Shown in pieces: positions 24,576 through 33,277 of a DNA stretch of 64,000 nucleotides. The position numbers were made by a program, and so were the translations under genes. Each line of letters opens with the position of its first letter. The first letter of the stretch is position 1. The notes under the pieces are model-generated. The model was not told where the DNA came from, searched no databases, and worked only from the letters and a program-made list of their open reading frames with translations. Origin of the DNA: CAYVZU01 sp964455935 (GTDB taxonomy: Bacteria > Fibrobacterota > CAYVZU01). Location of the stretch: positions 7,081 to 71,080 of the forward strand of contig CAYVZU010000004.1 of NCBI GenBank assembly GCA_964455935.1, read 5' to 3'.

Positions 24576-26315
24576 ATGGACGAATATTATTATCCTTGGG
24601 CCGTTCCGTGGGCGCGATGGCTTAACCGCATTCTCATGTTGGTGGGGCTTGTCTCCGGCGCCGCGCTTGTAGCGCGGTACGGTTTTGAGTTTTCCGCCGC
24701 AATGATGGATCGACTGGACGGGCTTCTCCCTCCGGTTCTTCTTTTCTTCGCGGCTCAGCATGGGATCAAAATCCTCCTGAGTCGAAGCAAGCCGCTTTTT
24801 TTACGCAGTCATGGTCTTGAAACGGCCCTGGTGCTGCTGAGCCTGATCGGAATGGGATTCTACCTCCTCATCGGAGGCCGCAGCAGAAGTCTCCCCTTGC
24901 CCTCCGGCACAATCCGGGTAGCCGCGCAGGTCCTGGTTGCCCTTAGCATTGCCGCAGGTCTGGTCCGGCTTAATCTGCGCATCGCAAATCTGCGCCTGAA
25001 ACCCTCCACGACCTTTGCGGCCAGTTTCGTGCTGGTGATTCTGGTTGGGGCAGTCCTGCTGATGTTGCCCAATGCCACGCAACCGGGCCATGGGATTTCC
25101 TTCCTGGACGCGCTCTTTACGGCCACCAGCGCCACCTGTGTCACGGGACTCACCCTGTTCGACACCGGAACCCATTTTACGCTCCTGGGCCAAACCATTA
25201 TCCTTGGTTTGATTCAGATCGGCGGTTTGGGAATTATGACATTTGCCAGTGCCCTGGCCATCTTTCTGGGAATGAGCTTTTCAATCCGAGACCGGATCAT
25301 GCTGGGCGAAATGGTCAATGTGGATCAAATTGGCCTGATTTCCCGGACCTTGCGCAACATCGTGTTGATTACCTTCGGCATTGAAGCGGTGGGCGCGTTG
25401 ATGCTTTCTCTCCTGTGGCGCAGCGAAGGTTGGGGCTTGGGCCGTCTGGCCTATAATTCGATTTTCCATTCCATTTCAGCGTTCTGCAATGCGGGGTTTT
25501 CCTTGTTCGGTTCGAACCTGTGCGCATACCAAAGCAGGGCCGGCATTCTGTCGGTTTTCTCCGCTCTCATTATTTTCGGCGGCCTTGGTTTTGCCGTGCT
25601 AATGGATCTGGGTGGATCGCATATTCTGTCCGGGGAAAAAACCGGGTTCCGCAAAATGCGATTGCAGTCCCGCATGGCTCTGCTGATGACCGGATTTCTG
25701 ATCATTGCCGGAGCGGCGCTTCTCTACCTGCTTGAAAGGGGCAACCCGGAGTGGACGGGGCGCGAACGATTCTTTTCGGCTTTGTTTACATCCATCACAG
25801 CCCGAACGGCGGGGTTCAACACCGTGGATACAGCGGCCCTGTCCATCACATCGGCTTTGGTGCTGGTTGTTCTTATGTTCATCGGCGCTTCTCCGGGCGG
25901 AACCGGCGGAGGTATTAAGACCACCTCGTTTGGCGTCCTGATCGCGGGGATTGCCGCGATGCTAACGGGGAAAAACCGGATCGTTCTCTTTCGCAGAAAC
26001 ATCCCTTTTGTGGCTCTCAACAAGGCACTTATCGTATTCTGCTTCTCGGCTGTGGCGGTCCTTCTTGGCACATTCGTTCTCACGATTACGGAGCGGGCCG
26101 ACTTCATGGATATCATCTTCGAGCAGGTCTCGGCCTTTGGAACCGTTGGCCTTTCGCGCGGATTGACGCCCAGGCTGAGCATTGTCGGAAAAATTGTGAT
26201 TTCAATCACCATGCTGATCGGCCGGCTGGGGCCGATTACGCTGGCCTATGCAATCGGCGTTTCGCGCGAACGCCAGCGGATTGAATACCCGCAGGAACAT
26301 GTCATGATCGGCTGA
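24576..26315 (+). CDS. trkH: TrkH/KtrB-type potassium channel subunit
   Basis: 579 residues. Four pore-loop repeats can be read, with filter segments TSATCVTGLTLFDTG, AFCNAGFSLFG, TARTAGFNTVD and AFGTVGLSRGL. Membrane helices surround them, and a long N-terminal membrane region (about 130 residues) precedes the first repeat. It takes up K+ with the TrkA-type regulator encoded 83 bp downstream. No clear ribosome site before ATG. Confidence 0.95.
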   Translation: MDEYYYPWAVPWARWLNRILMLVGLVSGAALVARYGFEFSAAMMDRLDGLLPPVLLFFAAQHGIKILLSRSKPLFLRSHGLETALVLLSLIGMGFYLLIGGRSRSLPLPSGTIRVAAQVLVALSIAAGLVRLNLRIANLRLKPSTTFAASFVLVILVGAVLLMLPNATQPGHGISFLDALFTATSATCVTGLTLFDTGTHFTLLGQTIILGLIQIGGLGIMTFASALAIFLGMSFSIRDRIMLGEMVNVDQIGLISRTLRNIVLITFGIEAVGALMLSLLWRSEGWGLGRLAYNSIFHSISAFCNAGFSLFGSNLCAYQSRAGILSVFSALIIFGGLGFAVLMDLGGSHILSGEKTGFRKMRLQSRMALLMTGFLIIAGAALLYLLERGNPEWTGRERFFSALFTSITARTAGFNTVDTAALSITSALVLVVLMFIGASPGGTGGGIKTTSFGVLIAGIAAMLTGKNRIVLFRRNIPFVALNKALIVFCFSAVAVLLGTFVLTITERADFMDIIFEQVSAFGTVGLSRGLTPRLSIVGKIVISITMLIGRLGPITLAYAIGVSRERQRIEYPQEHVMIG

Positions 26316-26398
26316 CTTCCTGCGCCCGGTTGATCCGGGCTTTGCCTTTTGCGTTTAGCGCTTTGCATTTTAAGCATGGGTTTAATACAAGGAGATCT

Positions 26399-27067
26399 AT
26401 GGACCGCTATATCGTGATTGGACTGGGCGTCTTCGGCCGCAACCTGGCATTGAAGCTGATGGAGCGAGGGGCTGAAGTGGTGGCCGTTGATTCTAAGATG
26501 GAGTTGATCGAGCAGATCAGCGACAAAGTCACTTACGCCGCGTGCCTCGATGCCACGGACGAGAAGTCACTGCAGGGCCTAAACCTGGGTGAATTTGAAG
26601 CGGCGGCGGTATGCATCGGCGAAGACTTCGAGGCCAATCTCCTGACATGCGTGTTGCTCAAACAGAATGGCGTGCCCCGGGTTGTGACACGGGCCTCCAA
26701 TCCCACGCACGTTAAAATTCTGAAGGCAGTTGGCATCGATCAAATCATTACGCCCGAAGTGGAAGCCGCCGAGCGGCTGGCCAACAGCTTGATCCATGCG
26801 CGTCTGCTGGATCTTACGGTGATCGGCGACACAACGGCAATCGCAAAAGTGGCCGCGCCCCCGGCCTTTGTGGGAAAAACCATCGAGAGCCTGAAGCTGC
26901 GGACCAAATACGGGGTAAATGTGATTGCGATTCATAAAATGACATCAAAAGACGGCAAAGACACTCGCGAAGAAACCAAAAACGCGAACCCTTCTGCCGA
27001 AACCATAATCGAAGCCAGTGATATTCTGGTTGTCATCGGCGACAGCGCGAATCTGCGCAAGTTGTAG
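26399..27067 (+). CDS. trkA: TrkA/KtrA-type NAD-binding regulator of K+ uptake
   Basis: 222 residues from ATG 26399, with AAGGAGATCT as an excellent ribosome site; an upstream in-frame ATG lacks one. RCK N domain with Rossmann motif IVIGLGVFGRNLA and acidic VAVDSKMELIEQI, then a C-terminal RCK_C/TrkA-C domain (VGKTIESLKLRTKYGVNVIA). Single RCK unit, so KtrA-like in size. It gates the TrkH channel in response to nucleotides. Confidence 0.95.
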   Translation: MDRYIVIGLGVFGRNLALKLMERGAEVVAVDSKMELIEQISDKVTYAACLDATDEKSLQGLNLGEFEAAAVCIGEDFEANLLTCVLLKQNGVPRVVTRASNPTHVKILKAVGIDQIITPEVEAAERLANSLIHARLLDLTVIGDTTAIAKVAAPPAFVGKTIESLKLRTKYGVNVIAIHKMTSKDGKDTREETKNANPSAETIIEASDILVVIGDSANLRKL

Positions 27068-27085
27068 CAAGGATGATTTTAGCAG

Positions 27086-27135
27086 GATTGCGGGATTGGG
27101 CCCGTAGATACCGGATTTCCATCAATTCCGCAATC
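27086..27135. repeat. imperfect inverted repeat after trkA
   Basis: Arms GATTGCGGGATTG (27086-27098) and CAATTCCGCAATC (27123-27135) pair at 12 of 13 positions, the exception being a G-U wobble. The loop is 24 bases. It could terminate trkA transcription, but there is no T-tract. Confidence 0.5.
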
Positions 27136-27195
27136 ATAGAATGGTCCTCCCAAATAGGATTATGACCGTCCGTTTGTTTTGAAGGAAAGAGCTGT

Positions 27196-27291
27196 ATGGA
27201 AAACTGCATTTTCTGCAAAATTGCGCAGAAGAAAATTCCATCAAATTTGATTTACTATGAATTTCGCAGTAGCATGCGCGGCGGAGTTTAA
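27196..27291 (+). pseudogene. truncated HIT (histidine triad) family gene
   Basis: A 31-codon frame with GAAGGAAAG before ATG starts with ENCIFCKIAQKKIPSNLIYY, the standard N-terminus of HIT hydrolases (zinc-binding CxxC and IPS). It then runs into unrelated codons (RSSMRGGV) and stops. The HIT motif itself is absent. It looks like a 5' fragment left by a deletion or rearrangement whose breakpoint is near 27265. Confidence 0.6.
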
Positions 27292-27303
27292 GGTATCGTA
27301 GAA

Positions 27304-27969
27304 CTATTGCCTATATCGGCAAATGATTACAAACTGGTAGGTAAATTCGATCGGCAGCAAGTTGACAATGGCCAATGCGAGTCTCTTGGGAATGCCCAGG
27401 ATGCCCCGGTCAAGCCAACCAGGTCCCACGTCGGAATAGCAGGATTCGGGGTGAAACCCATTCTCGGCGAACAGCTTCTTCCACTCGTTGAATGACCTGG
27501 GCGTCTCGTGAATTTGGCCCGTGCCGTTGAGATAGCGGAAGAGAGGGAACCGGCTGTTGGGCACGACCAAACAGACCTTGGCGCCCGTCTTCAGCGTTCG
27601 CCCGGCTTCTTGCAGGGCTGCCTTTGGATTGGGAAAGTGCTCTAAGGTTCCCATGAACAGGGCTTTGTCAAACGATCCGTTTCGGAAGGGCAGACATTCG
27701 GAATTTGCCTGAACGCTGGTTACGCCGATTTTGTGAGCGCAGCGGGCAGCTCCATACGAGAGATCGATTCCAACAGCTTTTCCACCCGCTTCCAAGACAT
27801 GGGAACTTGTTCCTCCAAATCCGCACCCGACATCCAACACTCTCTCTCCGCTTCGAAACGGTATTCCTCTTAAATTGCTCCGTATTCGCCGAGGATTGTT
27901 TCTGAATTTCGCATTTCCCTCCGTATAGCAGCTTTCGTAGTATTCGCGCGCTGTTTTCTGGAGTTTCAT
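27304..27969 (-). CDS. class I SAM-dependent methyltransferase
   Basis: 221 residues from ATG 27969 (GGAGG 8 bases upstream), which overlaps the stop of the upstream membrane protein gene by ATGA. SAM-binding motif I is VLDVGCGFGGTSSHVLEAGG; acidic GIDLSYGA and motif LFMGTLEHFPNPKAAL follow (Methyltransf_11 type). Substrate unknown. Coupling to an LPG-synthase-type membrane protein and proximity to glycosyltransferases suggest a lipid or lipid-linked sugar. Confidence 0.85.
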   Translation of the reverse strand: MKLQKTAREYYESCYTEGNAKFRNNPRRIRSNLRGIPFRSGERVLDVGCGFGGTSSHVLEAGGKAVGIDLSYGAARCAHKIGVTSVQANSECLPFRNGSFDKALFMGTLEHFPNPKAALQEAGRTLKTGAKVCLVVPNSRFPLFRYLNGTGQIHETPRSFNEWKKLFAENGFHPESCYSDVGPGWLDRGILGIPKRLALAIVNLLPIEFTYQFVIICRYRQ

Positions 27970-28934
27970 AACCGTGTCCTCCCCAAGGGTCGAATCAACA
28001 GCGGGATGCCGCCGATTACTTTTAGAAGGCTCGAGAGCAAAGTGAAAACCACGTAGACCCCAATCGCCTCGCCAGGCAGTCCCATTTGCCGGAACATCAA
28101 GGCGCTGAGGCTCTCCCGCACCCCAATTCCGCTGGGCGTAAGAGCCGCGCCAACCGATAGGATCTCGATGAGAGGAATGTAGGCGAAGCATTCATTGAAG
28201 TAGAACCTGCCTGTAATGCCCCGAATCAGAAAACAGGACGCAATGGCAACGAGCGCTTGAATGGCGACACTCACACCAAACACGACAAGGAGCGCAGGGC
28301 TTTTTGTCCGAAACCGATAAACGCCCTCGCGGATGCGATCGGCGAAGCCGAAGATACGCGCCGGCAAGAGCCTCCGAAGGATGGATCGAAAAGGCCTTGT
28401 CAGCGCCTTACTAAACGAGAACGCGAAGAGGGCCGTCATGAGACCCGCAATTAGAACTATCAAAATAAGAAGACCTTTTGGCGGACCGGAATGGAACAGG
28501 GAGGCCAATCCATAAAGCGAACAGGCAAGCAGGCTGGCAATTCCCAATACGCGGCAAACCCAGGTTGCCCCCCAGGAAACCGAATAATCTATGTTGCGAG
28601 AGATCAGCACCGTTCGGACGATGTCTTGCGCACTGCTTGGAAGAACCACCGAATAGAACTGGCCTACAAAATGAGCGTACAACGCCCGGGCAGCGGAAAG
28701 GTCCGGGGCAAAGGCGCGCAGAAGGATCCACCAGCGCACCCCTTGGAGCGTCATGGCGATGATCAGAAGGCCCAAAAACAGAGCTGCCGTCCAAAGGGCG
28801 GTCTGTTCGAAAGCTCCCCTCAATGATTTTGCCGGGATCTGGTAGTAGACCCAGCCCAAAGCCAAGGCAGCCAAACCATAGCGTAATACCAGGATGGCTC
28901 GTTTTTTGGTAATCGCCTGCAAGGCGGGCACCAC
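27966..28934 (-). CDS. LPG-synthase TM-type (UPF0104/COG0392) integral membrane protein
   Basis: 322 residues, about eight membrane helices. The pattern ALYAHFVGQFYSVVLPSSAQD and the later SVGAALTPSGIGVRESL are typical of the lysylphosphatidylglycerol synthase transmembrane family. There is no C-terminal aminoacyltransferase domain, as in the many stand-alone members thought to handle polyprenyl or lipid substrates. Divergent from the YfhO-like gene, with a 68-bp spacer. Confidence 0.85.
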   Translation of the reverse strand: MVPALQAITKKRAILVLRYGLAALALGWVYYQIPAKSLRGAFEQTALWTAALFLGLLIIAMTLQGVRWWILLRAFAPDLSAARALYAHFVGQFYSVVLPSSAQDIVRTVLISRNIDYSVSWGATWVCRVLGIASLLACSLYGLASLFHSGPPKGLLILIVLIAGLMTALFAFSFSKALTRPFRSILRRLLPARIFGFADRIREGVYRFRTKSPALLVVFGVSVAIQALVAIASCFLIRGITGRFYFNECFAYIPLIEILSVGAALTPSGIGVRESLSALMFRQMGLPGEAIGVYVVFTLLSSLLKVIGGIPLLIRPLGRTRL

Positions 28935-29002
28935 CGTCGGAAAGAGGGAAATTTGTTATATTTACGGTTCCAAAATAATATATAGCCGCAAAGGACGGAC
29001 TT

Positions 29003-31375
29003 TTGGCAACCAAACAAAAAAACAAACGGAACCTCTCCGCGACGTCGCCCAAACAAGGCCTTGAGTCCGGGTCCGGCCTTGTCGGCCGCTGGTGGTTTCC
29101 CGCGTGCATCATTCTGGTTGTGGCATGCCTTTTTTACGCCCCTTTTCTATTCTCCGACGAAATGCTCTCTTGCTCGGACCAAATCACCTCGCTTGACAGC
29201 AAGGTCTTGTACCAGAACGAGCTTCACCATTTTCGTTTCCCGCTTTGGACCTCAACCCGGTTATCCGGCATGCCCACGGTCGACGCCATGTTTGGCGATG
29301 CCTTTTATCCGGTGAATGTTGTCTTCAATTTTCTTTTTTCCGTTCCTCGCCTCATAGGGTACAAGATCTTTCTCCATGTCTTCCTGGCCGGGCTGTTCGC
29401 ATCTTTGATGTTCGAAAAAGGGTTCCGGCTCGAACGGCGCATTGCCCTGCTGGGCGGGCTGCTTTACATGCTCAACGCGGAGTTTGTGTCGCATACCTAT
29501 CCGGGCCACGACGGCAAGATGTATGTGATTTCGCTGCTGCCGCTGTGCATCTGGATGCTCGAACGGCTTATTGAAAAGCCCACGCTGCGCAACAGCGCCC
29601 TGTTTGGGCTTCCCATTGGCTTGAGCCTTCTCACCTCGCACATTCAGATGACTTATTTCGTGCTCTGGGGGCTTTTTGCCTACATGGTGTTCCGTGTCGT
29701 TTTCATCATCCGCGATAAAAAGGCCGTGCGGCCGGCGGTTCCGGTATTCTCCTTCTTCTGGGTTGGGGTGGCCCTGGGCCTGGGATTGGGGATGATCCAG
29801 TTCCTTGCTCCTTACATGTTTGTCCAGGAAGGTCTCTCGGTGCGCGGCCCGGAAAAGGGCTTTGAGTATGCGGCAAGCTGGTCGCTGCATCCGGAGGAAG
29901 CGGCTTCGCTGTGGGTACCCGAATTCGGCAATACGCTCGAAAATTACTGGGGTCGCAACTACTTCAAACTCAACACGGAATACGTGGGGCTGGTCTCCAC
30001 CATGCTCTTTGTATTTTCGCTGATCGTTCTTGCGGACCGGACCAAGCTCTTCTGGATGGGCGCCGGCCTGTTCGGGCTGTTTTACAGCCTGGGCGCCCAT
30101 ACGCCGTTGTTCCGCCTCTGCTACGAATTGATTCCCGGCGTAAAAAGTTTCCGCGGGCCCAGCATGCTTATGCTCTGGTTCGCCTTTGGCCTGGTTATGG
30201 TTGCGGCAACCGGCCTTTCCCAGTTTCTAAAGGAGTCGCCGGCCTGGCCGCATGAACGCAAGGAGCGGATCATAAAGCGATTGCTGTACGCCGCCGGCGG
30301 CGTCTTGGGCCTTTGCGTTGTGTTGAGCATTGCGGGCGATGCCGTGCAGTCGATCTGGCGCTCGATCTTCTATGGCGATATGACAGCCGAAAAGGCGCAG
30401 ATCATGGCGGCCAATTATCCGAATTTCGTCAAAGGGCTGTGGATCTGGGGCGTTCTAACGGCCGGCTCTCTTTTCGTTCTGCGGATGTATGTGCAGGGAC
30501 AGCTCAAGGCGGCCACACTGGTCTCCATTCTGGCGGTTGTGGCGGTGATTGACCTCTGGCGGGTGGACAGCCGGTTCATTCAGGTTCAGGACCCGTTGGA
30601 GTATACAACCCCCGATGCGGCTATCATGCAGGTGCGGCGCGATCCCGAGCCCAAGCGGGTCTTCGATCTTCCGGGCAGCTATAACCAAAATTTCGTGGGT
30701 AACTTCGGCCTGGAGAGCGTGGGCGGCTTTCACGACAACGAACTCAAGTGGTATCGCGCATTCCGCGGCGAGAACTCGGCCAATCTCGTCGAGCAGCTTC
30801 AGCGCGGAAATGTGGAGGGCAATCCCTTTCTCAATCTGCTCAACACGAAATACCTGCTTTACAGGCCCGGCCGGGGGCAGGCTGTTAGCGTGATTCCCAA
30901 TCCCGGCGCTTTGCCGCGGGTATTTCTTGCGGACCGGTTTGAGATCCTTCCGGAAAGCCTGGCAGTGCAACGGCTCAAAGACCCTGGCTTCGATTATCGC
31001 AGAGTGCTGTTGCTGGAAAAGAAACCCGAAGGCTATACCCCGTCAGCCGATTCCACATCAGCGGGGACGACCGTCTACCGGAAAGTCTCGTCCAACCGGT
31101 TCCAGGTTCAGGTGGCCGCGTCACGATCCAGTCTGCTCTTTGTGAGCGAAGTGTTCTATCCCGGCTGGCAGGCCGCGATCAACGGCGCGCGTTCGGAGAT
31201 CTATCGGGCCGATGGTGCATTGATGGCCGTTGTTGTCCCGGCCGGGAAATCGACCGTGGACTTCACAATCCATTCGCGCTACCTGAAGATTGGGACGGCG
31301 GTCTCGGCTGTTTCGCTCGTTCTTTTGCTTGGCATTCTCTTTGTTCCCGGCTTGAAAAGACATGATGACCTGTAA
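29003..31375 (+). CDS. YfhO-like multi-pass membrane protein
   Basis: 790 residues from TTG 29003 (AAAGGACGG upstream). About a dozen membrane segments with a large outer loop near the N-terminus, where YfhO/GT-C proteins keep acidic residues (FLFSDEMLSCSDQITSLDSK). The C-terminus is a soluble beta domain (VLLLEKKPEG, EVFYPGWQAAINGARSEIYR, ADGALMAVVVPAG) before a last helix. YfhO family members are GT-C-like and needed for glycosylation of surface polymers in some bacteria. Substrate unknown; it leads into sugar reductase and glycosyltransferase genes. Confidence 0.88.
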   Translation: MATKQKNKRNLSATSPKQGLESGSGLVGRWWFPACIILVVACLFYAPFLFSDEMLSCSDQITSLDSKVLYQNELHHFRFPLWTSTRLSGMPTVDAMFGDAFYPVNVVFNFLFSVPRLIGYKIFLHVFLAGLFASLMFEKGFRLERRIALLGGLLYMLNAEFVSHTYPGHDGKMYVISLLPLCIWMLERLIEKPTLRNSALFGLPIGLSLLTSHIQMTYFVLWGLFAYMVFRVVFIIRDKKAVRPAVPVFSFFWVGVALGLGLGMIQFLAPYMFVQEGLSVRGPEKGFEYAASWSLHPEEAASLWVPEFGNTLENYWGRNYFKLNTEYVGLVSTMLFVFSLIVLADRTKLFWMGAGLFGLFYSLGAHTPLFRLCYELIPGVKSFRGPSMLMLWFAFGLVMVAATGLSQFLKESPAWPHERKERIIKRLLYAAGGVLGLCVVLSIAGDAVQSIWRSIFYGDMTAEKAQIMAANYPNFVKGLWIWGVLTAGSLFVLRMYVQGQLKAATLVSILAVVAVIDLWRVDSRFIQVQDPLEYTTPDAAIMQVRRDPEPKRVFDLPGSYNQNFVGNFGLESVGGFHDNELKWYRAFRGENSANLVEQLQRGNVEGNPFLNLLNTKYLLYRPGRGQAVSVIPNPGALPRVFLADRFEILPESLAVQRLKDPGFDYRRVLLLEKKPEGYTPSADSTSAGTTVYRKVSSNRFQVQVAASRSSLLFVSEVFYPGWQAAINGARSEIYRADGALMAVVVPAGKSTVDFTIHSRYLKIGTAVSAVSLVLLLGILFVPGLKRHDDL

Positions 31376-31428
31376 AGACTTTACCAGTGCAGCCGCTCAG
31401 CCTCAAGCGGTTGCCTGCCTGGGTGTGC

Positions 31429-31470
31429 CATGGCTGCCCCCGGCCATGAACACGGTCCAGGAGGACCGTG
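31429..31470. repeat. pair of adjacent small hairpins
   Basis: CATGGC/GCCATG (31429-31434 and 31443-31448) followed by CACGGTCC/GGACCGTG (31451-31458 and 31463-31470, 4-base loop). It lies in the 134-bp spacer between the YfhO-like gene and rfbD-like gene. The layout of two consecutive GC-rich hairpins is REP-like. Confidence 0.45.
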
Positions 31471-31509
31471 CCATACGGACCCGACGTCACCCGGAATACG
31501 AGTAGCCGG

Positions 31510-32412
31510 ATGGATTTTCGCAAAACCGTCCTGATCACGGGCGCCAACGGGCTGCTGGGCCAGAACCTGGCGGCTGCCTATTGCGACGCCCCGAAGCTGG
31601 TGATGAGCGATCTTCATCCCGCAAGCGCCGTTTCCCCGGCCGGAAATAGTTCCTATGTTCAGGCGGATCTTGCCGATTCGGCTCAGGTCCAAAACCTGGT
31701 CCATGCCGCCAAACCCGATCTGATCCTGCATGCCGCTGCCATGACCAACGTGGATGCCTGCGAGGACCAGCCCCAGGCGGCGCACAAGGCGAATGTGACG
31801 GCGACACAAAATCTGGTCTCGGCGTCGCCGGACGGGAGTCGTTTCATCTATCTCTCCACGGACTATGTATTTGATGGCCGGAACGGCCCTTACCGGGAAG
31901 AGGATAGCCCCAATCCGCTGGGTGTTTACGGGAAGACCAAACTCGAAGGCGAGCGGGTTGTCTCGGCCCTGCCCGACTTCCTGATTGTCAGGACAATTGT
32001 CCTTTACGGGACGGGGCGAAACCTTCGGCCGTTGTTTCCCGATTGGATATTAGGCAAACTTTCCGCGGGAGAACCATTCCGCGTGGTGGACGATCAGACC
32101 GGCAATACAACGCTGGCCAGCAACCTGGCTCGCATCTGCCGCGCTCTTGGCGAAAATGCCCGGCCCGGACTGTATCATGCCGCCGGGGCCGGGATGCTCA
32201 GCCGGTTCGAATTTGCCAGAGCCGTGGCCAGGACATTCGGCTTTCCGGAAAACCTGATCTCCCCCTGCAAAACAAGCGATATTTCCCAGAAGGCGCCGCG
32301 TCCGCTGCGCTCGGGATTTATCCTGGACAAGGTTCGCGATGTGGCCGGCGTGGAGCTTCTTGAGATCAGCGAACAACTGGCGCGCTACAAAGAGGAGAAG
32401 CGGCTTGGATAA
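31510..32412 (+). CDS. RfbD-like dTDP-4-dehydrorhamnose reductase / extended SDR
   Basis: 300 residues from ATG 31510. Rossmann motif VLITGANGLLGQNLA, HAAAMTNVDACEDQ, STDYVFDG and the catalytic YGKTK are all in place for the RmlD family. It would reduce a 4-keto nucleotide sugar for surface polysaccharide. The rest of the dTDP-rhamnose pathway (RmlA-C) is not in the window. The stop overlaps the following GT2 start by 8 bp. Confidence 0.87.
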   Translation: MDFRKTVLITGANGLLGQNLAAAYCDAPKLVMSDLHPASAVSPAGNSSYVQADLADSAQVQNLVHAAKPDLILHAAAMTNVDACEDQPQAAHKANVTATQNLVSASPDGSRFIYLSTDYVFDGRNGPYREEDSPNPLGVYGKTKLEGERVVSALPDFLIVRTIVLYGTGRNLRPLFPDWILGKLSAGEPFRVVDDQTGNTTLASNLARICRALGENARPGLYHAAGAGMLSRFEFARAVARTFGFPENLISPCKTSDISQKAPRPLRSGFILDKVRDVAGVELLEISEQLARYKEEKRLG

Positions 32413-33175
32413 AACGGCGGAGAAGAACGTGGAGAGAATCCTGGTCATTATTCCTACGTACAACGAACGTGAGAACATCGCGGAACTCATTCCGGCGGTC
32501 CTGACCAAGAAGCCGGAATTGGAGGTTCTGGTGGTCGATGATGGCTCGCCCGACGGAACCGCCGAACTTGTCAGCGGGCTTTCGGATCACGAACCGCGCA
32601 TTCACCTTCTTCGGCGCAAAGCCAAAGAGGGTTTGGGCCGTGCCTATGTGGCCGGGTTCCGCTATGCCCTGGAGCATGGCTATGACCTGGTGTTTGAAAT
32701 GGACGCGGACTTTTCGCACAATCCCAAGTACATTCCCTCCTTTCTCAAGGCCGCCCGCGAGGCAGACCTGGTGATCGGCTCGCGCTATCTTACGGGCGTT
32801 AATGTGATCAACTGGCCCATGTCGCGCCTGTTGCTTAGCTACTTCGCCAACCTGTTTGCCCGGGTTGTGACGGGGTTGCCACTGCGCGACTCGACCGGCG
32901 GGTACAAATGCATCCGACGCATAGTCCTCGAAAGCATCGATCTGGATCGGATCGGTTCGGAAGGCTACTCGTTCCAAATCGAAGTGAACTACAAGGCCTG
33001 GAAAATGGGATTTCGAATCAAGGAAATACCCATCGTATTCTATGAGCGGGCGCGCGGAACCTCGAAGATGTCCACGAAAATCATCCGCGAGGCCCTGCTT
33101 CTGGTCTGGAAGATGCGCGTGCTTGCGCTCTTTCATCCGATCAAGCCGGTCGGGGAAAAAAGTCGTGAGTCGTGA
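32405..33175 (+). CDS. dolichol/polyprenol-phosphate mannosyltransferase-like GT2
   Basis: 256 residues from TTG 32405, placed by GAGGAG 7 bases upstream and by the overlap with the previous stop. GT2 catalytic motifs: VIIPTYNERENI, VLVVDDGSPDGTAEL, FEMDADFSHNP, and SEGYSFQIEVNYKAWKMGF of the DPM1 group. No membrane helices, so a peripheral enzyme transferring a sugar from a nucleotide donor to polyprenyl phosphate. The C-terminal codons lie inside a short repeat. Confidence 0.9.
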   Translation: MDKTAEKNVERILVIIPTYNERENIAELIPAVLTKKPELEVLVVDDGSPDGTAELVSGLSDHEPRIHLLRRKAKEGLGRAYVAGFRYALEHGYDLVFEMDADFSHNPKYIPSFLKAAREADLVIGSRYLTGVNVINWPMSRLLLSYFANLFARVVTGLPLRDSTGGYKCIRRIVLESIDLDRIGSEGYSFQIEVNYKAWKMGFRIKEIPIVFYERARGTSKMSTKIIREALLLVWKMRVLALFHPIKPVGEKSRES

Positions 33176-33274
33176 GTTCGAGACAGGATGTTGCAGGCAA
33201 CCGAAGTGCCCCCCTTTTTTGCTTTGCGGTATTTAATACTGATTAACAACTTGCAATTTACCACTCACGATTAA
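33164..33274. repeat. spacer bounded by CGTGAGT / ACTCACG words
   Basis: The left side reads GTCGTGAGTCGTGAGT (a direct double) overlapping the end of the GT2 gene; the right side reads CCACTCACGATTAATC just before the next ATG. An imperfect inverted repeat of the same style as other spacers in 27-40 kb. Confidence 0.35.
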
Positions 33275-33277
33275 TCT

